This document shows positions 29,325 to 40,920 of a DNA stretch of 64,000 nucleotides, in pieces. The translations under genes were made by a program, and so were the position numbers. Origin of the DNA: Leguminivora glycinivorella (lineage: Eukaryota; Arthropoda; Insecta; Lepidoptera; Tortricidae); NCBI RefSeq assembly GCF_023078275.1, contig NC_062992.1, positions 14,669,706 to 14,733,705 on the forward strand, given 5' to 3'. The notes under the pieces are model-generated. The model saw only the letters and a program-made list of their open reading frames with translations, made no database searches and had not been told where the DNA came from. The stretch's first letter is position 1. The number at the start of each line of letters is the position of its first letter.

Positions 29325-29500
29325 GAAACGATTTTTTTACACCACGTCGGTGGCAAACAGGTATACGGTCCGCCTGATGGAAAGCGGTCACCGCCACCTA
29401 TGGACGCCTGCAACTCAAGGGTGTCACATGCGCGTTGACGACCCATTGGAAACATGTACACTCCTTTTTTGAAGGACCCCATACTGTAGTTCATCGGGAA
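29325..29500 (+). repeat. GTCGGTGGCAAAC-family repeat, copy 3
   Basis: T-run, CACGTCGGTGGCAAACAGG, CCGCCTGATGGAAAGCGG, CACATGCGCGTTGACGACCC: the same order as at 13738-13940. Confidence 0.65.
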
Positions 29501-29529
29501 TACCTCGGCAGGGAGCTCATTCAAATTTA

Positions 29530-30000
29530 GTTACCTTCAAGTTTTTAGTGCAATGTATGTATAATATTCATCATTGCGTTGTGTGTTGTGTCCCTTTCGT
29601 ACCTGTAAAAAACAAAGTCAGAAAGTCAGAAGTGGAAAAAGGACAAGTGGTTAAGAGCAATGGACAAAATCCAGAGTTTGCAGGTTCAAGTCGCACCGGA
29701 TCCGTATATGATTACTTGAAAGTCGTATCTTTAACAGATGTTTTCACTTGAATAATCGATGGAAACATGCGTTACTTTCCGGAAGTCCATGTCAATCAAA
29801 TTCTAGAACATTCCTTTGCTACTCCGCGAATAGATAATTTGCAAGTCAATCAGTGCTAACCTGTTCTACTTACTTGCGTATTTTATACATGCAATAAATA
29901 TTTTCCACCCTCCCACCGCAAAAATAATAACGCAAAATTGGTTGTGTGTAAATTACAAATTATAAGTTACAAATTACAAATCATTTTCCTTATGCAACTC
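29530..30000. other. Gene-free stretch
   Basis: A weak tRNA-like segment (AGTGGTTAAGAGC ... GGTTCAAGTC, about 29648-29690) is present. The rest is AT-rich without features. The block at about 29790-29900 resembles about 14690-14790 (CCGCGAATAGATAA and TCAGTGCTAACC), so it is an older repeat. Confidence 0.35.
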
Positions 30001-30170
30001 GCTCTACGAATTATAGTATAGTTTTATAATATAGGTTAAGGCACTAGTGCGATGAAACTGCGTCCTGTAACACAGGGTTTCCTAGCTCAGGACACAGAGT
30101 CGCGATTTTCTGTAATTGTTAATTTATATAATAAACTTTTTTCATTTTTCATTTTCATTTTTTTTCATTT
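30001..30170 (+). repeat. LINE 3' tail, plus orientation
   Basis: A non-coding block ends in AATAAA and a TTTTCATTTTTCATTTTCA microsatellite, the tail style of CR1-group LINEs. It abuts a minus-strand LINE end at 30172. Confidence 0.45.
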
Positions 30171-30171
30171 A

Positions 30172-30540
30172 TTCAGCAAATAGGCCACAGGGGCACTTTT
30201 ACACGTCAATATACAAGTTGAACTGAAATTATAATTGATAATACTAATTCTAAGTTCTAACTAAAGTATTACGCTACTACAATGATTAGAGATGTATAAG
30301 GTCTCTAAACGTCGATATTCAACTAAAAACTACACATAATAATTATAGAAACGTACAAATACAAAAAAAAGAAGTCTAAAATTTCTTTAGAGATGCAAAT
30401 GACTCTAAATGTCACAATTAAAGACAACATGTAGGTACCTATACTTAATCTAATTATCCTTAGAGATGTATAGGGTCTCCAAGAGTCAAAATCGTATAGG
30501 CAATCAAAATATTAACTACAAGAAAAGAAACAAACGAGAA
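30172..30540 (-). repeat. LINE 3' UTR, minus orientation, with short internal repeats
   Basis: CAGCAAATAGGCCACAGGGG begins a block shared with 47097-47140. The following 250 bp carry three copies of an AGAGATG...CTCTAAA/CCAAGAGTC hairpin motif (about 30287, 30390 and 30458). No coding sequence. Confidence 0.5.
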
Positions 30541-30795
30541 CCGAACAAAGTGTGTAATGTTGGTTTACGGACGGTAGTTTGACGTGACAACGTGAACCGT
30601 GCCGCGCTCTCGCTTGCGGAACGGGACAATGAGGGCGATTTTTGAATCTCGCATACGGGATTTTGTCACTACTTATTATTTTCTAGCTGACTAGCTTATT
30701 ATTTTCAGTGACAATTTTCTGAATTCGGACGCGTGAGACTTATGACGTAATTTTTTTCGTGCATGCAGCCCGCAGTAACGAGTTATTAGACGTTG

Positions 30796-31042
30796 TCATC
30801 ATCCTCCTTGCGTTATCCCGGCATTTTCCACGGCTCATGGGATCCTGGGGGTAACTAGACCTTATTGGAATTAGTCCGGTCTTTCTCACGATGTTTTCCT
30901 TCACCGGAAAGCGACTGGCAAATATCAAATGACATTTCGCACAATAGTTCAGAAAAACTCATTGGTAATAGCCGGGTTGAACCCGCGAGCTCCGGATCGA
31001 AAGTCGCACGCTCTTACCGCTGGTGGCCTACCAGCGCTTCAC
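30796..31042 (-). mobile_element. SINE family A with internal deletion and 15-bp target duplication
   Basis: AGTTATTAGACGTTG flanks it at 30781-30795 and 31043-31057. The body lacks about 80 bp between the tail part (GGATCCTGGGG) and TAACTAGACCTTATTGG. The deletion therefore occurred in the source or after insertion. Confidence 0.85.
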
Positions 31043-31069
31043 AGTTATTAGACGTTGCCACTTCAAAAA

Positions 31070-31895
31070 AAATATAACCGCCACCAAAAATACAAAACTG
31101 GATACGTGTTTCGCTTCTCTACGAGGCATCCTCAGGAGCTGTTGAAGGTCCAACGTCCCGCAACCGACAGTCATTGAGTCAGCATCTAAATGGGCCGTAA
31201 CTCGTAAAAGTAACAAAGGAGAAACGGTGCCCCGGCACAATATTTTTAAACTCCCTGTACACTTGCGGCCAAACTAAAGTTTCGCATTCCGTACACTCGC
31301 GGCCGAAACTTGTCAACTTCCATATTTTAAATTCAAAAGTTTGTTTTTCGAACCGCGAGGGAAACGGCGAGTTTAGTTAAAGCGTTTTATTTTGAGTTAT
31401 CTACTTTTTGTTAACGATTTAAGAAAAAATAGGCGGGCCATTTTTTTTTCAAAGTCGTCCACCCCACTTTTTATGTGGTTTCCACTCAGAATCGCGAGCT
31501 CTTTCAATCCCAATAGGAGAAAAAAGTGTCCCAAGGTTGTTTCCCATTCAGTTACCATTTTTTTATATATTTAGTATGGCGGTAACGGAATGGAACAATG
31601 GAAGGTTCGAAAACTGTATGGAAATCCTGGGACTTTTTTTCGCTTATCAGGATCGAAATACCTCGCGATTCTGAGTATGAATCGCGTAAAAATACCCATG
31701 TAACAAGAAAAGTGGGGTAAACAATTTGAAAAAAAAAATAGCTCAGGTACATAAAATCGTAATATTGAAGTTCCTAAAATAAGTAGATTTTACAATAATA
31801 TAAGCGCGACTTCAAGTATGGACTCGCGCGCGACAAGGCAAGTTGTGCTAAAGGGTCAGGTGTGAATCTATATGTATATGATGTATATACTAGTA
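31070..31895. other. Gene-free stretch with repeat fragments
   Basis: GTGTTTCGCTTCTCTACGAG near 31107 is a fragment of the hairpin-MITE vocabulary seen at 34550-34600. The T/A-rich 31430-31780 interval contains inverted words (CCCCACTTTT / AAAAGTGGGG), suggesting another decayed foldback. No gene is visible. Confidence 0.35.
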
Positions 31896-32027
31896 CTAGC
31901 TTTAACCCGCGGCTTCGCCCGCGTAATAAAAGTATTCTTATTGAAACGTTTACAAAAAATAAGATTTTCATTTGGATCCGTAGGTTTCTTTGTAGGTACA
32001 TCTGTCCGCGATTATTTCGATTAAGGT

Positions 32028-32130
32028 AAAGCGGGGCAATTCTTGACTGGGGGGCCATTGTAACTGATCTATTTTCTGTACAGTCAGCCAAGAACCTTAC
32101 ACTGCTTTTTGGCTGACTGTACCTTACACA
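32028..32130. repeat. Partial AAGGTA(C/A)AGCGGGGC element with small hairpin
   Basis: AAGGTAAAGCGGGGCAATTC resembles the left end of the 7931 MITE. Just downstream GTACAGTCAGCCAA (32079-32092) and TTGGCTGACTGTAC (32108-32121) form a 14-bp stem. It is a nested, shortened copy inside the Helitron. Confidence 0.5.
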
Positions 32131-32513
32131 TATTACTATTGTTTTAAAAGAAATTCTTGCAATGATTGTAGAATTGTTACACAGCGACCACAGCGTAGGT
32201 AGTAGGTACGAATATGTATGTATTTTACCTATATAAATATTTATACTGGGGAAACTTCATACAACCCACATAGCCAGTATCTCGACGCTATGGTCGGTAG
32301 GGTAAAAAGTACTTCCTTGCATTATCGCTTACAATTTTTTCCATTTTGCTTATACTTATTGCAAACGTAAACATATAAAAGGCAAGCAAACAACGATCTT
32401 CTTACGGCACATTGAATATAATAGTTATCACGGATGCAGGATACTCGCCGATGCCTACGTACTTAATCCCTTACCACTGAGCCACCTGCATTTTACACTG
32501 CCTAGATATCGAT

Positions 32514-33022
32514 TGCCGACCGATTATTCCGACCCCAATCCCTATTCTTATCCCCGTCCCTATCTCTATCCCCGTCCCCGTCCCCTATTCCTATTTCTAT
32601 CCCTATTTCTATCCCTATCCCTATCCCTATCCCCGTCCCTCCCCTATCCCTATCCCCGTCCTCTATTCCTATCCCTATTTCTATCCCTATCCCTATCTAT
32701 ACCTATCCCTATCCCTATCCCCGTCCCTCCCTTATCCCTATCCCCGTCCCCGTCCCCTATTCCTATTTCTATCCCTATTTCTATCCCTATCCCCCCGTCC
32801 CTCCCCTATCCCTATCCCCGTCTCCGTCCCCTATTCCTATCCCTATTTCTATCCCTATACCTATCTATACCTATCCCTATCCCTATCCCCGTCCCTCCCC
32901 TATCCCTATCCCCGTCCCCTATTCCTATTTCTATCCCTATCCCTATCCCTAACCCTAATCGTAACCCTATCCCGTTCCTGTCCCTGTCCCTGTCCCTATC
33001 CCTGTCCCTGTCCTTGCCCCTG
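32514..33022. repeat. Degenerate CCCTAT/CCCGTC hexamer array
   Basis: About 500 bp of C-rich hexamers (CCCTAT, CCCGTC, TTCTAT, CCTGTC) with higher-order mixing. It is the complement-strand equivalent of the GGGATA array at 41688-42390 but much more diverged. The 177-residue ORF over it is a composition artefact. Confidence 0.9.
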
Positions 33023-33035
33023 TCAAATTATCATG

Positions 33036-33978
33036 CTAGGAGGTGAACTTTGAAAAATCCTTTCTTAATGCTCCTCTTATGGCTATTTTGGATATTTTAA
33101 CCCTATTGCACTACAACAGGGGAGAAAATTTCTTTTCCACCTCATTAGATTTTAAAATCGTTGTATTTATCGTGATCAGCGACTCGATAAACCATAAAAA
33201 CGATACCCATATTGAGTTTTTGACTTTACCCCCTTTGCACCCCTTTAGGGGTCAAATTTTCAAAAAACCTGAAACATGTATTTAGTCATATGTCTTTAGG
33301 AATCCTCCTGTGAAGTTTCGTATAAAATAGTCAAACTAATCTTGTTTCCCCATACAAACTTTGAACCCCCATTTGAGCCCCTTAGGAGGCGAATTTTGAA
33401 AAATCCTTTCTTAGTGCTCCTCTACACTATATAAGGAACCTATGTGCCAAATTTGACATCTCTTAGGGCCAGCGGTTTCGGCTGTGCGTTGATATGTCAG
33501 TCAGTCAGTTAATATCTTCTTTTATATATATTTTTGATATTTAAACCCCATTGCACCACAACAGGGGAGAAGGTATTTCACTTCCGCCTCGTTAGATTTT
33601 AAAAACGTTGTATTTATCGTGATCAGCGACCCGATAAACCATAAAAACGATACCCATATTGATTTTTTGACTTTATCACCCCCTTATCACCCTTTTAGGG
33701 GTTAAATTTTCAAAAAACCTGAAACACGTATTCAGTCATATGTCTTAAGGAATCTTCCTGTGAAGTTTCGAATAAAATAGTCAAACTAATCTTGTTCCCC
33801 ATACAAACTTTGAACCCCCATTTGACCCCCTTAGGAGGTGAATTTTGGAAAATCCTTTCTTAGTGCTCCTCTACACTACATAAGGAACCTACGTGCCAAA
33901 TTTGAAATCTCTAGGACTAGCGGTTTCGGCTGTGCGTTGATATGTCAGTCAGTCAGCTTCTTCTTTTATATATTTAGA
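33036..33978. repeat. Tandemly repeated block (3 partial copies)
   Basis: Blocks beginning AGGAGG(T/C)GAA(C/T)TTTG start at about 33041, 33391 and 33834, each followed by AATCCTTTCTTA(G/A)TGCTCCT. The second and third also share CGGTTTCGGCTGTGCGTTGA and TATGTCAGTCAGTCAG. It is an internal tandem duplication inside the Helitron-like element. Confidence 0.7.
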
Positions 33979-34508
33979 AAAAAGACTAAAGATTATTTAA
34001 CAGATAACGGAGACATAATTAATTAATGTGTCCAGTTTCAAGAACAAGATTGGCAATTACTGTTTTCTTGTTAATTGTATTATTTTTTCATTAAGTAGAT
34101 AAGATGCAACCTTGCGTGTGTACTCAACTACTGCGTGTGTAATTTTGTTTACTATTTTTACTTTACTTGAATTTAATTATCCAGTAATGTAGGAAACTCT
34201 ATAGGCTTAGATTTATATATCTTTTTGTAAACCGTATTTGTAAATGGCTGTTTGATTTCTAAAGTACCTAAAAAAAATATTTTATTCAAAACGCTATCCG
34301 TCTTTATTGGAGAATCCATTCAAGATAAAACTATTTTGCCTCTCTAGAAGATAAAATGCAGTTTTCAAGCGACGACTTAAGATATCACGTACGCAGTTCC
34401 GAACGGCACTTCCAGCAAGTTTTAACGACATGTTTTATCGCTAGTGCCGAGTAGCAAGATTTAACACGAGAACCTATCAGTTGTATTATAATATAAGATT
34501 CCCCTTTA

Positions 34509-34694
34509 TTAAACACGTAAAATCGGGTAACTCACCTAAAATTGTCGAAGGTCGCTCGACATGTTTCGCTCCGTAACGAGGAGCATTTTCATTGAGCACG
34601 CCGCCGCCGCCGACCCCCGCGCCGAGTCAACGGCAATTGACTCGGCGACAACATTCGACAATTTTAGGTGAGTTACCCGATTTTACGTGTTTAA
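34509..34694. repeat. MITE with perfect 41-bp inverted arms
   Basis: 34509-34549 and 34654-34694 are exact reverse complements (start TTAAACACGTAAAATCGGGT). The loop contains TGTTTCGCTCCGTAACGAGG and a second hairpin GCCGAGTCAA/TTGACTCGGC (34621-34646). Confidence 0.75.
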
Positions 34695-34834
34695 TATGTC
34701 AGTGTCTCACGGTAGTTTTATTATTAAGATTCCCCTTTCGAAATTACCCGGGCATTTCTGTACTTCGAATTTACCCCAATGCACCCGTACATATGTATTT
34801 CTGAGCCAGTAGTTTCTGAGACATTATTCAGAGT

Positions 34835-34935
34835 AACCGTTATCGGAAATGTACTGCCTTGGATGAGACTTGAACTCACGGCCTCTGGATCGATACTCCA
34901 GCGCTCTGCCAACTCAGCCACCAAGATTTCAACCA
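34835..34935 (-). mobile_element. tRNA-derived SINE head (family D)
   Basis: The minus strand reads GGTGGCTGAGTTGGCAGAGC (box A), CTGGAGTATCGATCCAG (an anticodon-arm-like stem) and GTGAGTTCAAGTCTCATCC (box B). The tRNA fold is better preserved than in other SINEs here, but the 3' side continues without CCA into CAGTACATTTCCG, so it is a SINE. Confidence 0.55.
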
Positions 34936-35291
34936 CACCAGCCAAATTTTTCAACGTAACATGTCAATGGAACCTGTAGCGACTTCTACTGCCATACAAG
35001 CATTATACTCAAAATTAAAATTAAGCCCTCGTACGCGGCCTGACAATTTTTATCATTGAAAAAATTACCTTGACATTTAAAACAATAGATTAAAATTCCC
35101 ACGCACGGATCCGTGCCTAAGCATACGAACTTCGCCAAAGCGAATGAGGTGATCCAAGTAAATTCTCGATGTTTTTCATCAAACGTTAACAAATTTAATC
35201 TGAAAAGACTTTATTAACATGAATCAATTCCTCTAGAGATCACAGCTTCCTTTTATACTGTATCTATTCTATTATCGACATACCCGTATCA

Positions 35292-35640
35292 TTTAGGAGA
35301 ATACTTGGTTCCTTTGGGGATTTCTGTCGAAGTGATTTGAAATGTCGATTAAGAGTTGATGAAATAGGTAGGTACTGAAAAAGATAACAGGAAAAAATAC
35401 ACTAAACACATTACATGTGCCTATAACATTTGAAGAGTTCCCTCGATATCTCCAAGATCCCATCATCAGATCCCGACTTGGTGCCAATGGGACCATCTCG
35501 GGGTTATACCTGATCGATTGAAAAAAAAAATTTGAAAATCAGTCCACGATTCTCGGAGATATCGAATAACATACATACATACAAAAAAAAACATTCAGTC
35601 GAATTGAGAACCCCTTCTTTTTTTTTAAGTCGGTTAAAAA
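35292..35640 (-). repeat. Interspersed repeat (AACCGACTT end), minus copy
   Basis: The right end reads TTTTTTTTTAAGTCGGTTAA. The body has TCTCGGAGATATCGAATAAC and CCATCTCGGGGTTATACC. An opposite-orientation copy lies at 62308-62570. Non-coding. Confidence 0.65.
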
Positions 35641-35759
35641 TGGAAAGAATTGGATATAAAGTTGTTGAATTGCGTTCGGTTTTGATATTGATACATTATG
35701 ATTCGACTGCTTGCGATACTTAGCCCGGAATACATATGTCAAGTAATCAATCAATATGA

Positions 35760-36215
35760 AATCAAGTCAATGTTTAAGTTCTAATTTCCATGGCAGATTA
35801 TTGTACAATAAACGTAAATACAAGTAAAAAATCATTTTCGTATAGTTTCCCAAAATATTCGCTAACTGCAAATATATTAATTCTTTTTGACTGGTAGAAA
35901 ATGCTCAGAGATGTTAAGGCCACAATTGTCTTGCAAAATAGCTAAAATCATATCATAATTAAATAACACAGTTCTTAATTTTCAAGTCTCACATGTGTTA
36001 ACCAACCCCTTAATACTTTAAACTAACTCGTAACCCTAAACTACCCTTACACAAACAATTATTGCCGCTCTAATCCACAACAAACATTTAATCAACTCAG
36101 CTTATCCGACAAACAATACAAACAAAACGAATTGTTCACGGTTACTATTAACTAAACTAAGTATGTATTGTTCACAATGTTCACCGCACGACTAAACTAA
36201 ATATTGTTCTCTACC
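35760..36215. other. Gene-free stretch
   Basis: AT-rich unique-looking sequence without ORFs or recognised repeats. Confidence 0.35.
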
Positions 36216-37165
36216 GGCCTAGCCAAATGACAAACGTTGACGCTAGACGCCGATTGAAACGCAGGCTGGCTCTGTCACGCCAATACCACAGTATAATAAA
36301 GAGTACTATATCGTACAGTATGGCCACTCCCGCTCCCCGCTGAAAGTGTCCCCCTCCTCTCGGTTACCTCACAGTTACCGCATGTCAAAAACGAGAACAG
36401 TCGACCTGTCATAGAGGTATTTTACTCATACAAGCATAGTAAGCGTTCACCTATTTACACGAGCTTAGACTGTGTGCTAGGAACGCGCCTCTTTCATATA
36501 TTTGATCGCCAGTGTCCGAAGTGTAGGAGATATGGAAGAGAGATAGAAATAGCAATACTCTGTACTTTCAGGTATTTAAAAGAACGTGAACAAATAATAT
36601 GTAAAGTTTATACGCAAGTGTTACAAAATTTATCGATTAACCAACCAAATACAAAAACCAAGCGGATTTATCACTGAGCCTTTCTTTAACTTTCTTATTT
36701 AGCCGTGTAATGTTTAAATTTAGGTACCCTTAACGGGCATAAGGAGCCTTTTGAGAGTAGATTTTGTTTACGCTCTTTAAATGCCTAAAAATACAGACTG
36801 TAGCTACAATAATGAGATTTTTTTTCAATTTATTTATTCACAAAATAAATAAGCTTACAGTAAACACCAAGCGCTTAAAAGTTAGGTTATTACATACTAG
36901 TTTTTGCCCGCGGCTACGCTCACGTTAGAAAGAGACAAAAAGTAACCTATGTCACTGTCTATCCCTTCAACTATCTCCACCTAAAATCACGTCAATTCGT
37001 CGCTCCGTTTTGCCGTGAAAGACGGACAAACAAACAGACACACACACTTTCCCATTTATAATATTAGTATGGATATACAAGTCACTTTATACTATACAAA
37101 ATTGCATGTCAAAACATTAGAAACATTATCGTAAGCTTTTGTGCATTTGGCTACGTACCCCGCAC
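36216..37165. repeat. GTAGCC foldback-family copy split by insertions
   Basis: The left piece (36216-36296: CTAGCCAAATGACAAACG, GGCTCTGTCACGCCAATACC) and right piece (about 37118-37165: ATTATCGTAAGC, GTGCATTTGGCTACGTACC) match the two ends of 26046-26205. About 800 bp between them, including a small Helitron, inserted later. Confidence 0.5.
36897..37073 (-). mobile_element. Small complete Helitron-like element
   Basis: 177 bp. The minus strand begins TCCATACTAATATTATAA and ends with the GC hairpin region (GCGTAGCCGCGGGC) and AAAACTAG. On the plus strand, A (36896) and T (37074) flank the copy. These are the terminal and target features of non-autonomous Helitrons. It closely resembles 51299-51478. 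Confidence 0.8.
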
Positions 37166-37476
37166 GACTAACCTCTCGGTGACAACTTGGAGGTGACTCT
37201 ACCAACTCCGGCTTTGATACGGGATATGGCGCGCGGTAATGGGGTAACGCTGTTACCTGGTTACAGCTTCGTTTGTCGCGAGGCAGTTGGGATATTGGGG
37301 TAATTTGTTGTATTAATCCTATGAGGCCTTCGCTTTACGTTGTAACATAATTATTGTATTGTTTAGGGTGAAATATGAATTTTAAATTTAAGAAGTTAAA
37401 TACGAAATTTCTTGTGATTAAATTGTCATTGTAAATGTTTTATTCAGTTTTCAAAGAGCCTTTGGCATCTTAATTC

Positions 37477-37640
37477 ATACTAATATTATAAATGGAAAAG
37501 TGTATGACTGTCTGTTTGTTTGTCCGTCTTTCACGGCAAAACGGAGCAATGTATTGATTTGATTTTTTAAGTGAAGATACTTGAACGGATGGATAGGCTA
37601 CTTTTTGTCTCTTCATAACCCCCCACTTTCCTAAAATGGG
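37477..37640 (+). mobile_element. Helitron-like element, 3' end missing
   Basis: It has the CATACTAATATTATAAATGG start, TTGTCCGTCTTTCACGGC and GGATAGGCTACTTTTTGTCT. The GC hairpin and CTAG are not found; after about 37615 an unrelated AACCCCCCACTTTCC block takes over, similar to that at 39925. Confidence 0.65.
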
Positions 37641-37644
37641 GGTT

Positions 37645-38090
37645 CACTATTGTCACGAAAAACATCATATTATAAAGTTTTACAGGACTCTAAAATATTA
37701 CCAATCTAAATACTAAAAAGTATTACTTAACCACTGATAGGTTCTCGTAGTAAATCTTCCCACTTTGTAGTAAAAGTAGCGATAAACAAAATGGCGTCGT
37801 TAAATTTACTTCAAGTGAGGTTTTAAACTGTGCACAAATTGATGTGATACTTAAATAACTTTTATCAAAAAATAGCCGTTCTTAAGAAAAACTTTTGGTG
37901 CACGAAAAAAAACCTTTTTTTTAATGTCTTGCGATTTTCTTTCGTCTCTGTCGCTATTGCTTATTTGCAAAAGGAAGAAAAAAGAAGCTTCCATGTTATT
38001 TTTACGCAGAAGGAACTCTATTCACTAAGTCCCAAAAAAATTACAATTCAGAGCAACAGCAGCGGAAGTTTTCACAACCAAAATTATATG
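37645..38090. other. Gene-free stretch
   Basis: Short frames only (for example 37929-38171, which runs into the next repeat). No recognisable element or gene. Confidence 0.3.
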
Positions 38091-38093
38091 AGG

Positions 38094-38884
38094 TACAGCG
38101 GAGCAAATCTTGACTGGGGGGCAAATATAACTGGTACATTTTTCCATGTTTTACAATGTTTGCATTATTAAATAGAGTGTCCAACGGTTATATATGGTAG
38201 GCGTGTTCAGTGGGTACATGTAGACTCAACATCATAGTGTAATAATGGAAAAACCGGCCAAGAGCGTGTCGGGCCACGCTCAGTGTAGGGTTCCGTAGTT
38301 TTCCGTTTTTTTCTCAAAAACTACTGAACCTATCAAGTTCAAAACAATTTTCCTAGAAAGTCTTTAGAAAGTTCTACTTTTGTGATTTTTTTCATATTTT
38401 TTAAACATATGGTTCAAAAGTTAGAGGGGGGGGGACGCACTTTTTTTTCCTTTAGGAGCGATTATTTCCGAAAATAAAAATATTATCAAAAAACGATCTT
38501 AGCAAACCCTTATTCATTTTTAAATACCTATCCAACAATATATCACACGTTAGGGTTGGAATGAAAAAAAAATTCAGCCCCCACTTTACATGTAGGGGGT
38601 ACCCTAATAAAACATTTTTTTCCATTTTTTATTTTTGCACTTTGTCGGCGTGATTCATATACATATTGGTACCAAATTTCAGCTTTCTAGTGCTAACGGT
38701 TACTGAGATTATCCGCGGACGGACGGACGGACGGACGGACGGACGGACGGACGGACGGATGGACGGACGGACGGACGGACAGACAGACATGGCGAAACTA
38801 TAAGGGTTCCTAGTTGACTACGGAACCCTAAAAATGGATTAGTTACAATTGCCCTCCAGTCGATATTTGTCCCGCTGTACCTTA
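38094..38884. repeat. AAGGTACAGCGGGGC-family MITE split by another repeat
   Basis: The left part (38094-38250) has GGTACAGCGGAGCAAATCTT and GACTGGGGGGCAAAT. The right part (38832-38884) ends TTTGTCCCGCTGTACCTTAG. The 580 bp between are a different repeat (38250-38831), so this MITE is the host of a nested insertion. Confidence 0.7.
38250..38831. repeat. Nested ACCGGCCAAGAG/GGTTCCGTAG repeat with GGAC microsatellite
   Basis: It starts AAAACCGGCCAAGAGCGTGT and has TAGGGTTCCGTAG near its left end and CTACGGAACCCTA near its right end as inverted words. A GGAC tetranucleotide run covers 38718-38780. Non-coding lepidopteran repeat. Confidence 0.65.
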
Positions 38885-38889
38885 GATTT

Positions 38890-39705
38890 TCATTATTAAC
38901 TACGTTTATTCACAGTGAGCATGGGAAACACCATAGTGTGAGTAAACAGTTATTGATTATTAATTTTAATATTTAACGGAATTATATTATTCTGATCAAA
39001 TACTATGAAAAGCTGTCAGAGCGACACGTGTCAGTAATCAGGATCAAGAAGAAGGTTTTTATTTAAAAAAAAAATTTCAACTCAGACAGATTGGTATCGT
39101 ATCCCTATGAATTCTGTAAACATTATTCGAATACGGTTAGTAATAAACGTAATAAACGTCATTTGAGTAAAAAAGAGTCATTTGAGTACGTCAGTAACTT
39201 CCCTACTTACTCAACTCGCCCAGCGGCTATATTCTGAGCATTGTTTTGTATTGTTTCCCCCGTAAAGCCGTTTTTCCGCAACTTCGAGGGTAGTTAGCGA
39301 AAGTTTAAATTGAGCAAGTCCGCTGTAGTTCCTACAGCTTACATGCGACTAGCCTCTGCACTCACACATACATCCATCCATACTTTTACTTAGGTACTTA
39401 CTAAAGAGGATCCAGTATTATAGAGAGTTACAGTTATACTATTATACAAAGTAAATGTGTAATCACAGTGCATAGACTGCCATCTCTCGACACAAGCTTA
39501 AAACTTTTGAACCTCAGTTTTGACAAGTTGGCCCATATTGTTAGCTTGATATGTGTTAAAATGTCAAATATTAATATTAGCGTCATCTAGGCGAGCGTTC
39601 CCCAAAGGTGTAACGCCATCTAGGCCACCGTACCTTTTTCTCTAGGGCTTTGAGGTACGTTTTTTTCTTAGACCTTATCCGTCTATACGGAGTTACATAT
39701 GTCTT
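38890..39705. other. Gene-free stretch
   Basis: No ORF. Nothing clearly repetitive except simple A-runs and a CATCCATCCATA word at about 39370. Confidence 0.3.
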
Positions 39706-39708
39706 TGT

Positions 39709-40011
39709 TATTTACTAATATTATAATAGGGAAAGAGTGTTTGTTTGTTCGTTTATCCGTCTTTCACGGCAAAAAGGAGCGACGAATTGAAGTATTTTTT
39801 TATGTGGAGATAGTTGAAGGGATGGAGACTGATATAGGTGCTTTTTTAGAGTTCCGTACCATAAAAGGTACAAAAGGAACCCCTATGATACTGCTCTGTC
39901 CGTCTGTTTGTCTGTCTGTATCTCTTTCTAACCCCCACTTCCTTAAAATGGGGGTGGAAGTTTTCATGGAGCATTCCGCAATTTTTGAATTTAATGCGAG
40001 GTAAAAGCTAG
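39709..40011 (+). mobile_element. Helitron-like element with an internal insertion
   Basis: The start is a degenerate TTTACTAATATTATAATAGG, with TCCGTCTTTCACGGCAAAAA following. It ends GCGAGGTAAAAGCTAG, then T. The stretch 39850-39980 (CCGTACCATAAAAGGTACAA, CTGTCCGTCTGTTTGTC) belongs to another repeat, so the hairpin region is partly replaced. Confidence 0.65.
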
Positions 40012-40920
40012 TATAATATATTTTTTTTGTTTATGTTTTTTCTTTTTTGTGTGGGAAATTCAACTTTTATTTGATTTTGAAAACGAAATATTTAGAGCCT
40101 TACTAAATTTGTGCCGTGTCAAAACGCATTGTAGCACTTAAGTCCTGGCAACACTGCTCGCCTTGATTCTGTTGGAAACAGCTTTCTACATGTTAGGGCT
40201 AAACTTAGCCCAGTCTGCGGATTGTTTAGCCTTGTTAGCCCGGCCCTTGACACGCCTAACTTTGTCAGCGCTACGAGGACCCTTAAAGAGGCCTTTTCAC
40301 ATTAAACGATCCGATAACTTAGACATTTCAAATTTTCACAGATCATGTAGGTATTTATTTTGTCCTTGTAACATAATAAATAAGAATAAATTTGCTATAC
40401 ATTATACTTATGTTTACATATGTACGTTTCACTAATATTTTACTGGCAAAAGTGCCATTGTGATCCCTCATTTCAGGGACGAAAACCCATTTTTGAATAG
40501 GTGATGTGAAATATTTTCGCTCATTTAGAAAGGCGGATTTTATATATGACAACAAACATAATTGACAACAAACATAAGAGTGTCAGTCTTATGGTCAGAC
40601 TGTTTTACGTACAATCTAAATAAGATACATTTTTAAACAATGGACTCGACATTGAGCAAATTCATAACAATAACTTTTTAACGTCCGTTTCATTTTCCGA
40701 ACCGACTCGCAAATATCCGGACCAAGGAGCTGGAAATGCGTAGGATGCTCTATTATAAAAGAGTAGGATTAAAATGTTGTTCTTTTTTTTAATTCCTACA
40801 TTCAGACTAAAAAATGAGAGTATATTTTATTATTATCGCATTTTTTGTACAGCCAATCTTTAAGATGGGGGTAGAGGGAGCTATTTTAGGTCAAACAACT
40901 TATTATAAATTAAAATAGAT
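40012..40920. other. Gene-free stretch
   Basis: Contains a short piece of GATATCGG MITE vocabulary near 40291 (CCTTTTCACATTAAACGATC) and otherwise no recognised feature. Confidence 0.3.

Larger units (their letters stand above)
31896..33978 (-). mobile_element. Helitron-like element carrying a degenerate hexamer array
   Basis: On the minus strand the 3' end is GCGGGCGAAGCCGCGGGTTA...GCTAG followed by T (CTAG at 31896-31899). The 31900-32500 flank matches 42420-42790 of the second Helitron in inverse orientation. The left limit is inferred from a TCTAAATATATAAAAGAAG start at about 33978; the base beyond it is not the expected one, so that end is uncertain. It contains no Rep/helicase ORF and is therefore non-autonomous. 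Confidence 0.6.

Noticed and set aside
29640..29710. tRNA-derived SINE
   Set aside because: Only weak box A and B similarity and no second copy; left as a remark.
32513..33046. 177-residue Pro/Leu/Tyr/Ser-rich ORF
   Set aside because: It is a by-product of the degenerate CCCTAT array.
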